The notes below the pieces were generated by a model. That model had not been told where the DNA came from. It saw only the letters and a program-made list of their open reading frames with translations, and did not search any database. Positions 22,438 through 34,300 of a stretch of 64,000 bases of DNA are shown piece by piece (position 1 is the stretch's first letter; the number at the start of each line of letters is the position of its first letter). This DNA comes from Tragulus kanchil. Its lineage: Eukaryota; Chordata; Mammalia; Artiodactyla; Tragulidae. The translations under genes were made by a program, and so were the position numbers. The DNA lies in assembly GCA_022376925.1 (NCBI GenBank), contig JAIOJX010000026.1:251655330-251719329 (forward strand). The letters run 5' to 3'.

Positions 22438-23643
22438 AGATGTAAAACCCATAAAACACAAGGGGTCAATTGGAATTACCTCTTCTGTTTCTCCTTTTAA
22501 ATATGAGAGGTTGCAGAGTTCAGATTGCCCTTTCCTTCTTGTCTCTCTGTTTATTCAGGTGACATAAATTTTGGCTGTTATAAGAAGGTGTTGACCCTCA
22601 ATGCTAGGACATTCCTCTTAAAATTGAGTGTGGACTTCCATGCCTTAGTGATTATTTTAAGAGTACTATCTGAGTTTTTGATACTCTATCTTCACCATGA
22701 TTGCCATTAAAATAATAATAATAATATAGAAGTGTGTTATCCGCAGTATTTGAACTCTTATTGCAAATGCTCTTTTCAAATTGAAAAATTCTTTATCATT
22801 AAAGTATTATGGAAGTAAGTAAGAAAAATTGAGAATCAGGGTGTGGGAAATCATCTCTAGTCTATAACTCACACACAAGTATTGCTAAAATAGACCTAAT
22901 CGGGGGGAGGTGGGCAATGAGCCATGCATGTACTTCCAGGTTGGTATATTGAAGCTGGTGAGAATTAGCTGTCCAGCAGTCTAGAAACAGTGATGCTTTT
23001 AAATGCTAAGGATTGCCTTTTCATGTAGCATAACATGCAAGCATTTTTAAGTACAGTCTTCATAATAGGAGGAATCATATAGCTTTAAGTTTAGAATTTA
23101 CTTAGGGAAATCAAAATCTAGCTATATTGTATCCACATTTCAACTTTGGTTGAATACTTAAGGTCTTACTATTATGTAGTAGAAATGAGACCCAGTGAAA
23201 AAAAAACTATTCTAAAAGCTTAAAGGATCATTCTCTCCATACTGAAAATTACATCCCTTGTAGAGGCAGTCAATAGCACACAACTGTACTCTGGCTGAGG
23301 TTTCTAGATAGAACCCTTCTGGCTGGCATGCTGGGGTAAACACTTTAACTCAAAATGTGAATCCCTGTCAGAATTTGTGTATTCAGAGCAATAATATATA
23401 CACATAATGCTTTTAATAAACTTCCCCAAATTATAAATAATCTTATGGCTTAAGGCTGAAAACTATGGAACAGTCACGAGCGCTCTTTAAAGCACTGGGG
23501 CTTCACCCTGAGTAATAGGAGGCATTCTGAAGGGATCACTTGAAGGTTTTTGAGGAACAGGAATAGCCTAACGCTGCCTATCAATTTGAGGGCACTGTCT
23601 GTCTGACCCACTTGCCAGGCTTAGTATCTGCTTTACCCAGTCT
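22438..23643. other. Unassigned single-copy sequence
   Basis: No gene or repeat recognised, apart from a short (AAT)n run at 22708-22726. The + frame at 22298-22567 runs out of the duplicate into this stretch and looks random. Confidence 0.45.
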
Positions 23644-23899
23644 CATTTTAGTCACTTTTTGGTTTTGTTCTGGAAGGTTCAGCTTCGGATCCTTGGTTAA
23701 GTTAGTTCAGTTGGTCACCTCATGATACTAATGAGGCCACAGAAATATGGACCCTTTGGTTTTGTGGAGAAAACCATTTCTTAATAATAAATCATTCTCT
23801 CCATTCCCTACCCTTTCTTCCACTTTACCACCCTGAGGCTGTGAGGTTGTGAGCAGCTGAACGTGTTATACTAGGAGGTTTCAGGAAATAATGGAAAAA

Positions 23900-24065
23900 G
23901 TAAAGATTTTGGAATCAGATGAAACTGAAATCAGATCTACATATTAGATGGGGATTCTTGAAGAAGTTACTTTATCTAGGCCTCAAATCTCTCACTTGAA
24001 AATTAAAGTTAATATCAAAATTCATCACGAGAATTAGATAACACAAGTGCTGTGACACTTGTGTT
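23900..24065 (+). mobile_element. MIR SINE, copy 1
   Basis: TTTGGAATCAGATGAAACTG, then AAGTTACTTTATCTAGGCCT, TCTCTCACTTGAAAATTAAA and AATTAGATAACAC follow the MIR order. Diverged. Confidence 0.65.
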
Positions 24066-24980
24066 ACAGGTAGGTAACAGATATTCACTAATGATATTTC
24101 TCTGATGTCAGTGCAATTTGCCAACTCAGTCTGGGGCTTTCCTTCCCAGTATACAATAGGATGGCCCTTGATGGCCCACTTTTGATTGCTGGAGTCATGG
24201 GACTGGTGCCAGCTATTGAGTTGTGAACAGAAGTGATGCATATTTGAAACTGCCAGGTAAGGTTCTTTCCTTTGATGTGGTAACTGGCAACATCAAGGTT
24301 GTGACTTCTCTCAGATTGGGTTCAACAATTGTAATGAGGAGTATATCTTGATGACCCATGAAGGCTGAAAAGAAAGAGCAAGAAACATATATTGGTATCT
24401 TTAGCCACTGAGGTCTCAGTATTGTAAATGCAGCATAACCCAACCTACCCTCTTGCTCTCCTCTACTTGAACAAGAAAGTATAAAAATGGAGAAAAGAAG
24501 ACCACAGTTTAATTAGTGGATTGCAGAGACATTTGAGAGTTTCTTCAGTTTCACCCTAGTCAGTGCAGTGAACTTATATTTCCGATGGAAGCTATTAATA
24601 GAAATAGCATTTCTGATGCTGAGGATGAATCCATGTTTCAGTCTAAGTGAAGGAGCTGGGGAAGCAGAGATACAAAATTTTGGGAAGGGCAAATCTCCTA
24701 GAGGCCACAGAAATATGGACCCTTCATTTTAGTCACTTTTGGTTTTGTTCTGGAAGGTTCAGCTTCGGATCCTTGGTTAAGTTAGTTCAGTTGGTCACCT
24801 CATGATACTAATGAGGCCACAGAAATATGGACCCTTTGGTTTTGTGGAGAAACCATTTCTTAATAATAAATCATTCTCTCCATTCCCTACCCTTTCTTCC
24901 ACTTTACCACCCTGAGGCTGTGAGGTTGTGAGCAGCTGAACGTGTTATACTAGGAGGTTTCAGGAAATAATGGAAAAAGT

Positions 24981-25146
24981 AAAGATTTTGGAATCAGATG
25001 AAACTGAAATCAGATCTACATATTAGATGGGGATTCTTGAAGAAGTTACTTTATCTAGGCCTCAAATCTCTCACTTGAAAATTAAAGTTAATATCAAAAT
25101 TCATCACGAGAATTAGATAACACAAGTGCTGTGACACTTGTGTTAC
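24981..25146 (+). mobile_element. MIR SINE, copy 2
   Basis: Duplicate of 23900-24065. Confidence 0.65.
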
Positions 25147-25816
25147 AGGTAGGTAACAGATATTCACTAATGATATTTCTCTGATGTCAGTGCAATTTGC
25201 CAACTCAGTCTGGGGCTTTCCTTCCCAGTATACAATAGGATGGCCCTTGATGGCCCACTTTTGATTGCTGGAGTCATGGGACTGGTGCCAGCTATTGAGT
25301 TGTGAACAGAAGTGATGCATATTTGAAACTGCCAGGTAAGGTTCTTTCCTTTGATGTGGTAACTGGCAACATCAAGGTTGTGACTTCTCTCAGATTGGGT
25401 TCAACAATTGTAATGAGGAGTATATCTTGATGACCCATGAAGGCTGAAGAGAAAGAGCAAGAAACATATATTGGTATCTTTAGCCACTGAGGTCTCAGTA
25501 TTGTAAATGCAGCATAACCCAACCTACCCTCTTGCTCTCCTCTACTTGAACAAGAAAGTATAAAAATGGAGAAAAGAAGACCACAGTTTAATTAGTGGAT
25601 TGCAGAGACATTTGAGAGTTTCTTCAGTTTCACCCTAGTCAGTGCAGTGAACTTATATTTCCGGATGGAAGCTATTAATAGAAATAGCATTTCTGATGCT
25701 GAGGATGAATCCATGTTTCAGTCTAAGTGAAGGAGCTGGGGGAAGCAGAGATACAAGGGCAAACTATTTATGGTGTCATATACTAACCCTTGAGAAAGTC
25801 TTGACAAATCTCCTAG

Positions 25817-26359
25817 GGCTTTTAAGTAAATTTCAGACTTACTCTTGGATGACTCAACAACATTCTCCCCACCCCCACCACCCAGTCTTACTTAGAAAGC
25901 ATTAAAATGTTCTTGAGTTCCAAAGAAACTAATCTACTATATTCATAAATGAAAATAAAGAAGGCATCTCTCAGAAATGAAAATTTCTTTCCACCAAATG
26001 AGATAAACATTCATCAGAATATTTCAATGTCCCCTCATACATTTTCTAGATTTATCAATAAATCATCTCCTTAGAGGTCTTGTTGAATATTACCTAGCAG
26101 TAATTTAAAAATGACAATACAATGTCCAACTCTATTTTAACGATATTATTACAGCCAGTGTCTCTGACTAATGAGAATGTTTACCATCCGCGTTGACAAT
26201 GGATTATTTTATGCATTATTTACCATAACTAAATTCCAGAATAATAGTTGTGAATCTCCTCGGTGATCATTGCAATGACAGTTGACTTAGAATCATGACG
26301 CTTTATAGAAAAGTAAAAGTACCTTTTATTATTCCTATTGGCAGGCAATGTGCTGAATG
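25817..26359. other. Unassigned AT-rich sequence
   Basis: Nothing recognisable. Confidence 0.5.
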
Positions 26360-26815
26360 CTTAGGTCAGGATTGCATTCAATTGCACATAACAGAAACTC
26401 TACCCTAGTAGCTTAGCCAAATGAAGTTCATTTTTCTCATCTGCAAGAAATTGGGAGATAGGTAACCCATTCCGGTACAGTTCCTTGAGAAAGTCATGTA
26501 GGCAGGTTCCTTCTAGCTTCCTGATCTACCATAGCATGGAGCTCTTGTTTCTCTCAGCTGCAAAATGGCTGCTTTTCTTCCAGGCAGCCCCATTCTATAC
26601 AGAATGAAACAGAAAGGAAAAGAGCAAATACACATGCCCACTAGCTCTGTCCCTTTTTTTTTGTCAGAAACTATCACTTCCTTGGAAGCCCTCCCATAGA
26701 ACAGACTCAGATGGCCACCATGGCTGTACAAGAGTCTGTGGATGGAGTATTTTAGCTGGGCACATTGCCACCTCAAACAAAATTGTGTTTCTGTTAATAA
26801 CAAAGAAAAGTCAAA
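26360..26815. repeat. Old interspersed repeat, family unassigned
   Basis: CACATAACAGAAACTCTACC and the following order (TCTCAGCTGCAAAATGGCTG, GATGGCCACCATGGC) resemble a common ancient mammalian repeat. The 101-codon minus-strand frame at 26513-26818 falls inside it and is not credible as a gene. Confidence 0.4.
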
Positions 26816-26874
26816 CAAATCTTGGGTCCATAACTAGCAACATCCTCCCTTAGGCATTGAGGGCATTATCCCTG

Positions 26875-27015
26875 ATCTTTGTAACAAAACTATGAAGCAA
26901 CTACTGCCATTTCATATTAGTCCCCTGTTTGATACATTAGGAAACTGAGGCATGGAAGCTGAAGTAACTTATCTAGGGTCACACAGATGGTAGTTGGAGA
27001 AACTGGAATAAGAAG
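26875..27015 (+). mobile_element. MIR SINE
   Basis: Core AGGAAACTGAGGCATGGAAG, TAACTTATCTAGGGTCACAC and AGATGGTAGTTGGAGAAACT matches the MIR 3' half. Confidence 0.8.
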
Positions 27016-27715
27016 TTAGACAACCTTTAGATGTTTCTCCAGCCATCAGAGAAGGAAAAATGACAAGTTTATCAAGTCGGGAGCTTGAATCAATCACAAA
27101 GAAAGCCATCCCAGGGCTCAGCCAAGGTCTCTTGGGCAAGCTGCCAGCAGGTCCCTATGGGAGGCTGTTATGCTGCCATTCTTTCCTGCCATAACCATGT
27201 ACTCTCAGACTCCAAAGAGTCTTGATGCAGCTGTGACAAGCATCTGTACGAGCCCATTAACGAGGCAGAGTTCATGAGTGCAAAATACTTGGAACATCAA
27301 GGTTCTGGGAAGCAACATGGTTTGGGAAGGGTGAATCCAAGGCATGGCCTTTGCCCTCTGAGTTTAGGGGTCTTTGTTTCAGGGAGTGTATAAGGCACTT
27401 CAGGCCTGAGAGATGGGGGATGGGGGAAAATAGACCATTTTGAAGCAATAAATATTTACAAAAATCTGAATAGTCATCAACATGCTAAATAGCTAATGGA
27501 CTTGTTGGTATGGGGTTTTTTGGTGTTTGTTTTTTTGTTTTCTTTTACTCACCCTGTTATCTTTATAGACTGTTTTAGTTAACTTTAACAGCTCTTGGCC
27601 TGTAGCAAAATACATGCAATATTTTATAGCAACGAGAGGAAAGGCTCAGCTCAGGGCAGGAGAGGAGAGGCACTCAGAGCCAGCCAGTGTTCTCAGGTTG
27701 TAAAATAAAATCTCT
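27016..27715. other. Unassigned single-copy sequence
   Basis: No gene or repeat recognised. A T/G-rich low-complexity patch lies around 27510-27545. Confidence 0.5.
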
Positions 27716-28203
27716 AGACCAATTGGACACTGGCCTCGGGCCATGGCAGTGATTAATGCCAGAGTTGTAAAAAGTGCTATGGTGGGAATGGTTAGCCAGG
27801 TTATATTTGGTGTATGTGCATGTGTGTTGGCTTTTTTCTTCAAAGCAGCTTAATATGAAACATAATTTTCAGTTAGTTTGGAATCTAAAAATACAATTAC
27901 AGACTCATTTACTTTTCTTTGTTAATTAAGAATTTAAGCAACTTTATAGAAGAAAAGAAGCCTAAGAACCATTAAGCTCTAGACTAGTTCCATTGATCTT
28001 TGTTAATATACTTTTGTACATTTTTACACGATTGTAATTATTACAATACTCATACAATTTTACGTTCTGTGTTTTCCTTTGAATTTATTTCATGTGAGTA
28101 TTTTCATACCTATTTGAAATACATGGGGTTTTTTTGTAAGTTTTAAGAATATTTTATTACATCTATTGGACACAGTTTGCTTAATCATCTCCCTACTGTT
28201 GAA

Positions 28204-28565
28204 GGTATGGGCTATTTCTTTTTTTTTAATTTTTATACTTCTATTTATTTATTTATGGGGGAAGCGGGTGAGGGAGGAGGGTGGGTGGGCCACTTCTATT
28301 GGTCTTTCATTTATCTATTTTCATCCACCCTTGCTCCTTGGCCCGCGTGGGCCTCCCATCGCTGTGGCCTCTGTTGTCACAGAGCACAGGCTTTGGGCGC
28401 ATGCACTCCAGAGCTCTGGCTCGGTAATTGGACATATCGGTCCAGCCACTCCACGGCACACGGGATCCTCCCAGGCCAGGGATCAAACCAGCGCCCCTTG
28501 CACTGCAAGGCGGTGTCATTACCCACTGGACCACCAGGGAAGCCCCCATGGTATGGGCTATTTCT
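28204..28565 (-). mobile_element. SINE-X copy B with 16-bp target-site duplication
   Basis: A perfect repeat, GGTATGGGCTATTTCT, occurs at 28204-28219 and 28550-28565. The body between is the reverse complement of SINE-X, including the A-box complement CCACTGGACCACC near its right end. The 217- and 160-codon + frames here are antisense readings of the SINE and its flanks. Confidence 0.9.
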
Positions 28566-29306
28566 GTGGTTTTGCTGTTATAAAGGCCACTTTCAACATC
28601 TTGATACACATTTTGTATTTATTTTTTTGCCTCTATTTCTTTCAGTTACATTTCCCTAAGTGGCACTGTTTAGTCAACAAGTATGAAGAGTTTCTTATCT
28701 CTAGCTGTGTTATCAGCCGTGTAGATAACACCTGCTTTTCTAAATCACTGGGTTTGCTGACTGTTTACCTGCTGCGTGAGCTCTACAATGCTAAAACCTG
28801 CTTGAGATGTTCAGGTTAAGACCAATTGGACACTGGCCTCGGGCCATGGCAGTGATTAATGCCAGAGTTGTAAAAAGTGCTATGGTGGGAATGGTTAGCC
28901 AGGTTATATTTGGTGTATGTGCATGTGTGTTGGCTTTTTTCTTCAAAGCAGCTTAATATGAAACATAATTTTCAGTTAGTTTGGAATCTAAAAATACAAT
29001 TACAGACTCATTTACTTTTCTTTGTTAATTAAGAATTTAAGCAACTTTATAGAAGAAAAGAAGCCTAAGAACCATTAAGCTCTAGACTAGTTCCATTGAT
29101 CTTTGTTAATATACTTTTGTACATTTTTACACGATTGTAATTATTACAATACTCATACAATTTTACGTTCTATTTTTTCCTTTGAATTTATTTCATGTGA
29201 GTATTTTCATACCTATTTGAAATACATGGGGTTTTTTTGTAAGTTTTAAGAATATTTTATTACATCTATTGGACACAGTTTGCTTAATCATCTCCCTACT
29301 GTTGAA

Positions 29307-29668
29307 GGTATGGGCTATTTCTTTTTTTTTAATTTTTATACTTCTATTTATTTATTTATGGGGGAAGCGGGTGAGGGAGGAGGGTGGGTGGGCCACTTCT
29401 ATTGGTCTTTCATTTATCTATTTTCATCCACCCTTGCTCCTTGGCCCGCGTGGGCCTCCCATCGCTGTGGCCTCTGTTGTCACAGAGCACAGGCTTTGGG
29501 CGCATGCACTCCAGAGCTCTGGCTCGGTAATTGGACATATCGGTCCAGCCACTCCACGGCACACGGGATCCTCCCAGGCCAGGGATCAAACCAGCGCCCC
29601 TTGCACTGCAAGGCGGTGTCATTACCCACTGGACCACCAGGGAAGCCCCCATGGTATGGGCTATTTCT
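29307..29668 (-). mobile_element. SINE-X copy B, duplicate
   Basis: Same insertion and target-site duplication in the set 9 duplicate. Confidence 0.9.
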
Positions 29669-30154
29669 GTGGTTTTGCTGTTATAAAGGCCACTTTCAAC
29701 ATCTTGATACACATTTTGTATTTATTTTTTTGCCTCTATTTCTTTCAGTTACATTTCCCTAAGTGGCACTGTTTAGTCAACAAGTATGAAGAGTTTCTTA
29801 TCTCTAGCTGTGTTATCAGCCGTGTAGATACACACCTGCTTTTCTAAATCACTGGGTTTGCTGACTGTTTACCTGCTGCGTGGAGCTCTACATCAACCCT
29901 GCTAAAACCTGCTTCGAGATGTTCAGGTTAAGAGCCTTGAGACTGCATTTCTCGGGCTTCCTTTCTAGCTGGCATCCTGTTCTGCTAGTAGAAGGTGCCA
30001 GCAGAGAATTAGAAGGCATTAGAGGAAAAGAGGGGAGAAGTCATAATTCTCTTTGTTTCTGTTTCGGGCAGTATTTCTACAAGTGACTTCATTTCTGGAT
30101 GCCCTGTCCCTGGTGTCCGCAGCATCGTGTTTGGCACTCCCAGGGGCACAGTAG

Positions 30155-30521
30155 GAAGTGTGGTCCTGGGCTTCCCCTGGTGGTCCAGTGGATAAGGACA
30201 CCGCCTTGCAGTGCAAGGGGCGCCGGTACGATCCCTGGCCTGGGAAGATCCCACGTGCCGCAGAGCGGCTGGACTGATGTGTCCAATCAGCGAGCCGGAG
30301 CTCTGGAGCGCATGCGCCCAGATCCGGCGCTCTGTGACAACAGACGCCACCGCGATGGGAGGCCCACAGGAGCCGAAGAACAAAGATGGAAAATAGAGAA
30401 ATGAAAGACCAATAGAAGTGGCCCACCCGCTCCCCTCCCTCCCCAACCCGACCCCCGCCCAAAATAAATAAATAAATAAATCTTAAATAAATCTTAAAAA
30501 AAAAAAAAGAAGTGTGGTCCT
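30155..30521 (+). mobile_element. SINE-X copy C with 13-bp target-site duplication
   Basis: GAAGTGTGGTCCT occurs at 30155-30167 and 30509-30521. The body 30168-30508 has A box TGGTCCAGTGG and a B box altered to GGTACGATCC. The AATAAATCTT tail unit is repeated once more than in the duplicate copy. Confidence 0.9.
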
Positions 30522-30580
30522 GTACTAATATAGTGCTGTCTCCTCCTCTTTGTTTTCCCACCTGTTTTCTTTCTGCCTCC

Positions 30581-30704
30581 TGGAGAAGGTCATGGCAACC
30601 TACTCCAGTATTCTTGCCTGGAAAATTCCATAGACAGAGGAGCCTGACAGGTTGCAGTCCATGGGGTTACAAAGAGTTGGACAAGACTGAATGACTAACA
30701 CCTT
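30581..30704 (+). mobile_element. Bov-A-type fragment, copy 1
   Basis: TGGAGAAGGTCATGGCAACC through TTGGACAAGACTGAATGACT is the Bov-A body without the tRNA head. Similar TTTCTTTCTG words flank it and may be its target-site duplication. Confidence 0.8.
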
Positions 30705-30748
30705 TCTTTCTGTCTTCCTTGTAGTACTCAGAAGGTTACCCGACTAGC

Positions 30749-30872
30749 ATGCACTCAGAGCTCTGGCTCGGTAATTGGACATATCGGTCCAGCCATACCA
30801 CTCCCAGGCCAGGATCAAACCAGCGCTTGCACTGCAAGGCGGTGTCATACCACTGGACCACCAGGGAAGCCC
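30749..30872 (-). mobile_element. SINE-X copy B, head fragment with deletions
   Basis: Degraded third version of the right half of copy B at the start of the set 10 duplicate. Short deletions (for example CAGCCATACCACTCCC and GCGCTTGCACTGC) look like sequencing or assembly errors rather than evolution. Confidence 0.8.
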
Positions 30873-31378
30873 CCATGGTATGGGCTATTTCTGTGGTTTT
30901 GCTGTTATAAAGGCCACTTTCAACATCTTGATACACATTTTGTATTTATTTTTTTGCCTCTATTTCTTTCAGTTACATTTCCCTAAGTGGCACTGTTTAG
31001 TCAACAAGTATGAAGAGTTTCTTATCTCTAGCTGTGTTATCAGCCGTGTAGATACACACCTGCTTTTCTAAATCACTGGGTTTGCTGACTGTTTACCTGC
31101 TGCGTGGAGCTCTACATCAACCCTGCTAAAACCTGCTTCGAGATGTTCAGGTTAAGAGCCTTGAGACTGCATTTCTCGGGCTTCCTTTCTAGCTGGCATC
31201 CTGTTCTGCTAGTAGAAGGTGCCAGCAGAGAATTAGAAGGCATTAGAGGAAAAGAGGGGAGAAGTCATAATTCTCTTTGTTTCTGTTTCGGGCAGTATTT
31301 CTACAAGTGACTTCATTTCTGGATGCCCTGTCCCTGGTGTCCGCAGCATCGTGTTTGGCACTCCCAGGGGCACAGTAG

Positions 31379-31734
31379 GAAGTGTGGTCCTGGGCTTCCC
31401 CTGGTGGTCCAGTGGATAAGGACACCGCCTTGCAGTGCAAGGGGCGCCGGTACGATCCCTGGCCTGGGAAGATCCCACGTGCCGCGGAGCGGCTGGACTG
31501 ATGTGTCCAATCACCGAGCCGGAGCTCTGGAGCGCATGCGCCCAGATCCGGCGCTCTGTGACAACAGACGCCACCGCGATGGGAGGCCCACAGGAGCCGA
31601 AGAACAAAGATGGAAAATAGAGAAATGAAAGACCAATAGAAGTGGCCCACCCGCTCCCCTCCCTCCCCAACCCGACCCCCGCCCAAAATAAATAAATAAA
31701 TAAATCTTAAAAAAAAAAAAAGAAGTGTGGTCCT
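31379..31734 (+). mobile_element. SINE-X copy C, duplicate
   Basis: Same insertion, with target-site duplications at 31379-31391 and 31722-31734. It differs from copy 1 at a few bases (CCGCGGAGC against CCGCAGAGC) and lacks one tail unit. Confidence 0.9.
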
Positions 31735-31792
31735 GTACTAATATAGTGCTGTCTCCTCCTCTTTGTTTTCCCACCTGTTTTCTTTCTGCCTC

Positions 31793-31911
31793 CTGGAGAA
31801 GGTCATGGCAACCTACTCCAGTATTCTTGCCTGGAAAATTCCATAGACAGAGGAGCCTGACAGGTTGCAGTCCATGGGGTTACAAAGAGTTGGACAAGAC
31901 TGAATGACTAA
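31793..31911 (+). mobile_element. Bov-A-type fragment, copy 2
   Basis: Duplicate of 30581-30704. Confidence 0.8.
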
Positions 31912-31933
31912 CACTTTCTTTCTGTCTTCCTGG

Positions 31934-32384
31934 TCTCAGGGTTACCTGCCTCTCCCTTTGTGACCTTTCAGCTCTCCCAGCAATATAGCTTCCTGTATGA
32001 AACAGTCACTCTTTGAAATACCTAGCTTGGTTTCTCTTTCCCTGACTAGATTCTGAGCTATAAATTGAGTTTTATCATTCAAACATATATTTTATTAAGG
32101 TAATGTATGTATGATGGGTCCCTAAAGCCTTATTTTGCATTAAAAAATACTACTAGAAATGGATTTCCCCCTTTTGTTATCAACCTAATTGCTCTGTGTG
32201 TTTTTAAGTGTAATGATAAATATTTCTATGTGACTACATATATGTGCTTTCATTTAATATCATAAATTATATATGTTAAATAGGAAATAAATATTTAATT
32301 AGTAAATGTAATTGATTTATAACTTTAAATGCAGTCTTAGGATCTTTATAGAATTTGGTTACATTAGTTTTCTTTTTAAATGAG
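31934..32384. other. Unassigned AT-rich sequence
   Basis: Nothing recognisable. Confidence 0.5.
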
Positions 32385-33101
32385 TATTATAGTAGGTTGA
32401 GTGGTGGCCTGCCAAAAAAGGTATGTCCATGTCCAAACAGGGCTTGCCAGGTCGCGCCAGTGGTGAAGGATCTGCCTGCCAATGCAGGATGTGTAAGATA
32501 GGCCGGTTGGATCTCTGAGTTGGGAAGATCACCTGGAGGAGAACATGACAACCCACTCCAGTATGCTTGCCTGGAGAATCCCATGGACAGTGGAGACTGG
32601 TGGCCTACAGTCCATGGGATCGCAAAGAGCTGGACATCACTGAGTGTCCGAGCACAGCACAGCATGTTCAAAAACCTAGAACTTGTGAATGTCACCTTAT
32701 TGGGAAACAGGATCTCTGTGGATGTAATTAAATGAAGGATCCTGGGATTAAATCATCCTGGCTTATTTGGGTAGGGGCCCTAAATCCAATGACAGGCATA
32801 TTTAGTAAGAAAATACAGGAAAGATTTGAGAGAAAAGAGAAGATGTGTACACAGAGGAGAAGGCCATGCAGAGGTGAAGGCAGGAAATGAAGTCATGCAG
32901 CCACAGCCAAGAAATGCTTAGGGCCCTTGGAAACTGGAAGAGGTAAGTTAGGATTCTTCCTCAGAGCTTTCAAAGGGAGCAGAGAGCACTGTCTTGCTGT
33001 TGAACCATGACCTCCAGAACTGGTAGAAAATACATTTCTGTTGTTTGAAGCCACCACGTTTGTGGGTAGTTTGTGGCTGTAGCCACAGGAAATTAATATA
33101 A
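32385..33101 (+). mobile_element. MaLR-like (MLT1-type) solo LTR, split by a SINE
   Basis: The order TATTATAGTAGGTTGAGTGG, GAATGTCACCTTATTGGG, GATGTAATTAAATGAAGGAT, CCCTAAATCCAATGACAGG, GAAGGCCATGCAGAGGTGAA, CCTCCAGAACTGG and TTTGAAGCCACCACGTTTGTG follows an ERVL-MaLR LTR. No internal retroviral genes are present. The subfamily name is tentative. Confidence 0.65.
32440..32660 (+). mobile_element. Bov-tA-type SINE inserted in the LTR
   Basis: Head GGCTTGCCAGGTCGCGCCAG, then Bov-A body (CAACCCACTCCAGTATGCTT, CAGTCCATGGGATCGC). A flanking ATGTCCAAAC / ATGTTCAAAA pair is the likely target-site duplication. Confidence 0.8.
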
Positions 33102-34269
33102 ATATTATACAATATCAATATTTACTAACTTTTTTATTCCATTTGTAGTATTCAAGGAATTTATACAGTAAAAGAGGAAAAGGTCATGTTAATATTGCCA
33201 TTAAGTAATTGGGGTTTCAGGTGCTTCCTTACTTGTACCCATCCTTATTTAGTATTTGTTCCCACCTTTTTTAGGTGAGATTATTACAAGTTGTTCTGTT
33301 CTTTTCTGTTCCATTTTGCTGATGACTCTAATAAGCCTTATAATTAGGCCTCTGTGTCATTTGTGTTTAAGAAAAGAAAAAAAAAAATAAACCTATTAGC
33401 TTCTTCTTGAGCCAAGACTCTCAGAATTAAGTTATCTTTGCCTGTGTTTTTTTCTGTCCAATCCTTCTGTTTTCATTTTTAATCCATCTATTATCCTTTT
33501 CTTTTTGTGTTTTTTCTTGTTGTATTTATGCTTCCCAACTTATTTGTCTTTTTAATTGTGGTAAAAAACATATAACTTGTTTTTTAATCTCAAAGGCCCC
33601 CTTGATTATTTCTGGTTATATAGTTAATAATTTGAAGGATTTTTGTCTATAATCCATATTTGCCAGTTGCAATGGATGTTTGCTGGTTTGCTTCTCCCTA
33701 ATCTGACCAGTTTGGGGGAGCTTAGCATTCCCGGTGCTGCCTACATGCTTCAAGGCAAACTAACAACCTCCTCTCCTAACACCAGAGATATCTCACCAGA
33801 GGTAGGCCACCATGGACTGAGGCCAGTTAGCACATTTTCACCCATGTCCACTGATACTGATTTAGAAGTGAACATTGGGCCTCAGATGGTCCAATAAAGG
33901 TGACTTTCAGAACTCTTGCTTATAATGTTGGGACACAACAGTGCATTTTCTCTTACTGGATGTAAACAGGGAAACACAGCCCAGTGCTGGTTGGCAGCCA
34001 CATTCCATTGTCAAAGGGTATCAGTTTTAAGATGAAGGATGAAGCTTGCATAGTACATAACTGAACAGAGGGTGAAAAGAAAATCAATCTCCAATGACCT
34101 TGTTGAGGTGCTGGATCATCCAATTTTGAAGCTTACTTTACCTATGATCTTGCCACTTAAGTGAGTCTGTAACATACTATTATTGGTTAAGCCCTTTAAA
34201 GCTGAGTTTTCTCTGATGACTTTAACTGGCATATCAAGTATAATTAATGAGTCATTTATATCAAGACAT
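33102..34269. other. Unassigned AT-rich sequence
   Basis: No repeat or gene recognised. An A-rich run lies at 33370-33387. Confidence 0.5.
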
Positions 34270-34300
34270 AAAATTTCAATTTTTTTATTATAATTATTTT

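Larger units (their letters stand above)
23644..25816. repeat. 1.08-kb direct duplication (set 8)
   Basis: Copies lie at 23644-24702 and 24725-25816, offset about 1081. The end of the first copy lacks roughly 45 bases present near 25755-25805, and the join repeats a 24-base piece from 23731 (GAGGCCACAGAAATATGG...). A scrambled join of this kind suggests misassembly. Confidence 0.85.
27716..29930. repeat. 1.10-kb direct duplication (set 9)
   Basis: Copies lie at 27716-28818 and 28819-29930, offset 1103. The first copy has deletions close to its end (GAGCTCTACAATGCTAAAAC against GAGCTCTACATCAACCCTGC in the second), typical of a low-quality end. Confidence 0.9.
29512..31933. repeat. 1.22-kb direct duplication (set 10)
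   Basis: Copies lie at 29512-30720 and 30747-31933, offset about 1224. It overlaps set 9, so part of the sequence is present three times. The start of the second copy (30747-30870) has lost many small groups of bases compared with 29512-29640. Confidence 0.9.

Noticed and set aside
28166..28819. 217-codon + strand frame with hydrophobic segments
   Set aside because: Most of it is the antisense reading of SINE-X copy B. The same kind of frame recurs wherever SINE-X lies on the minus strand.
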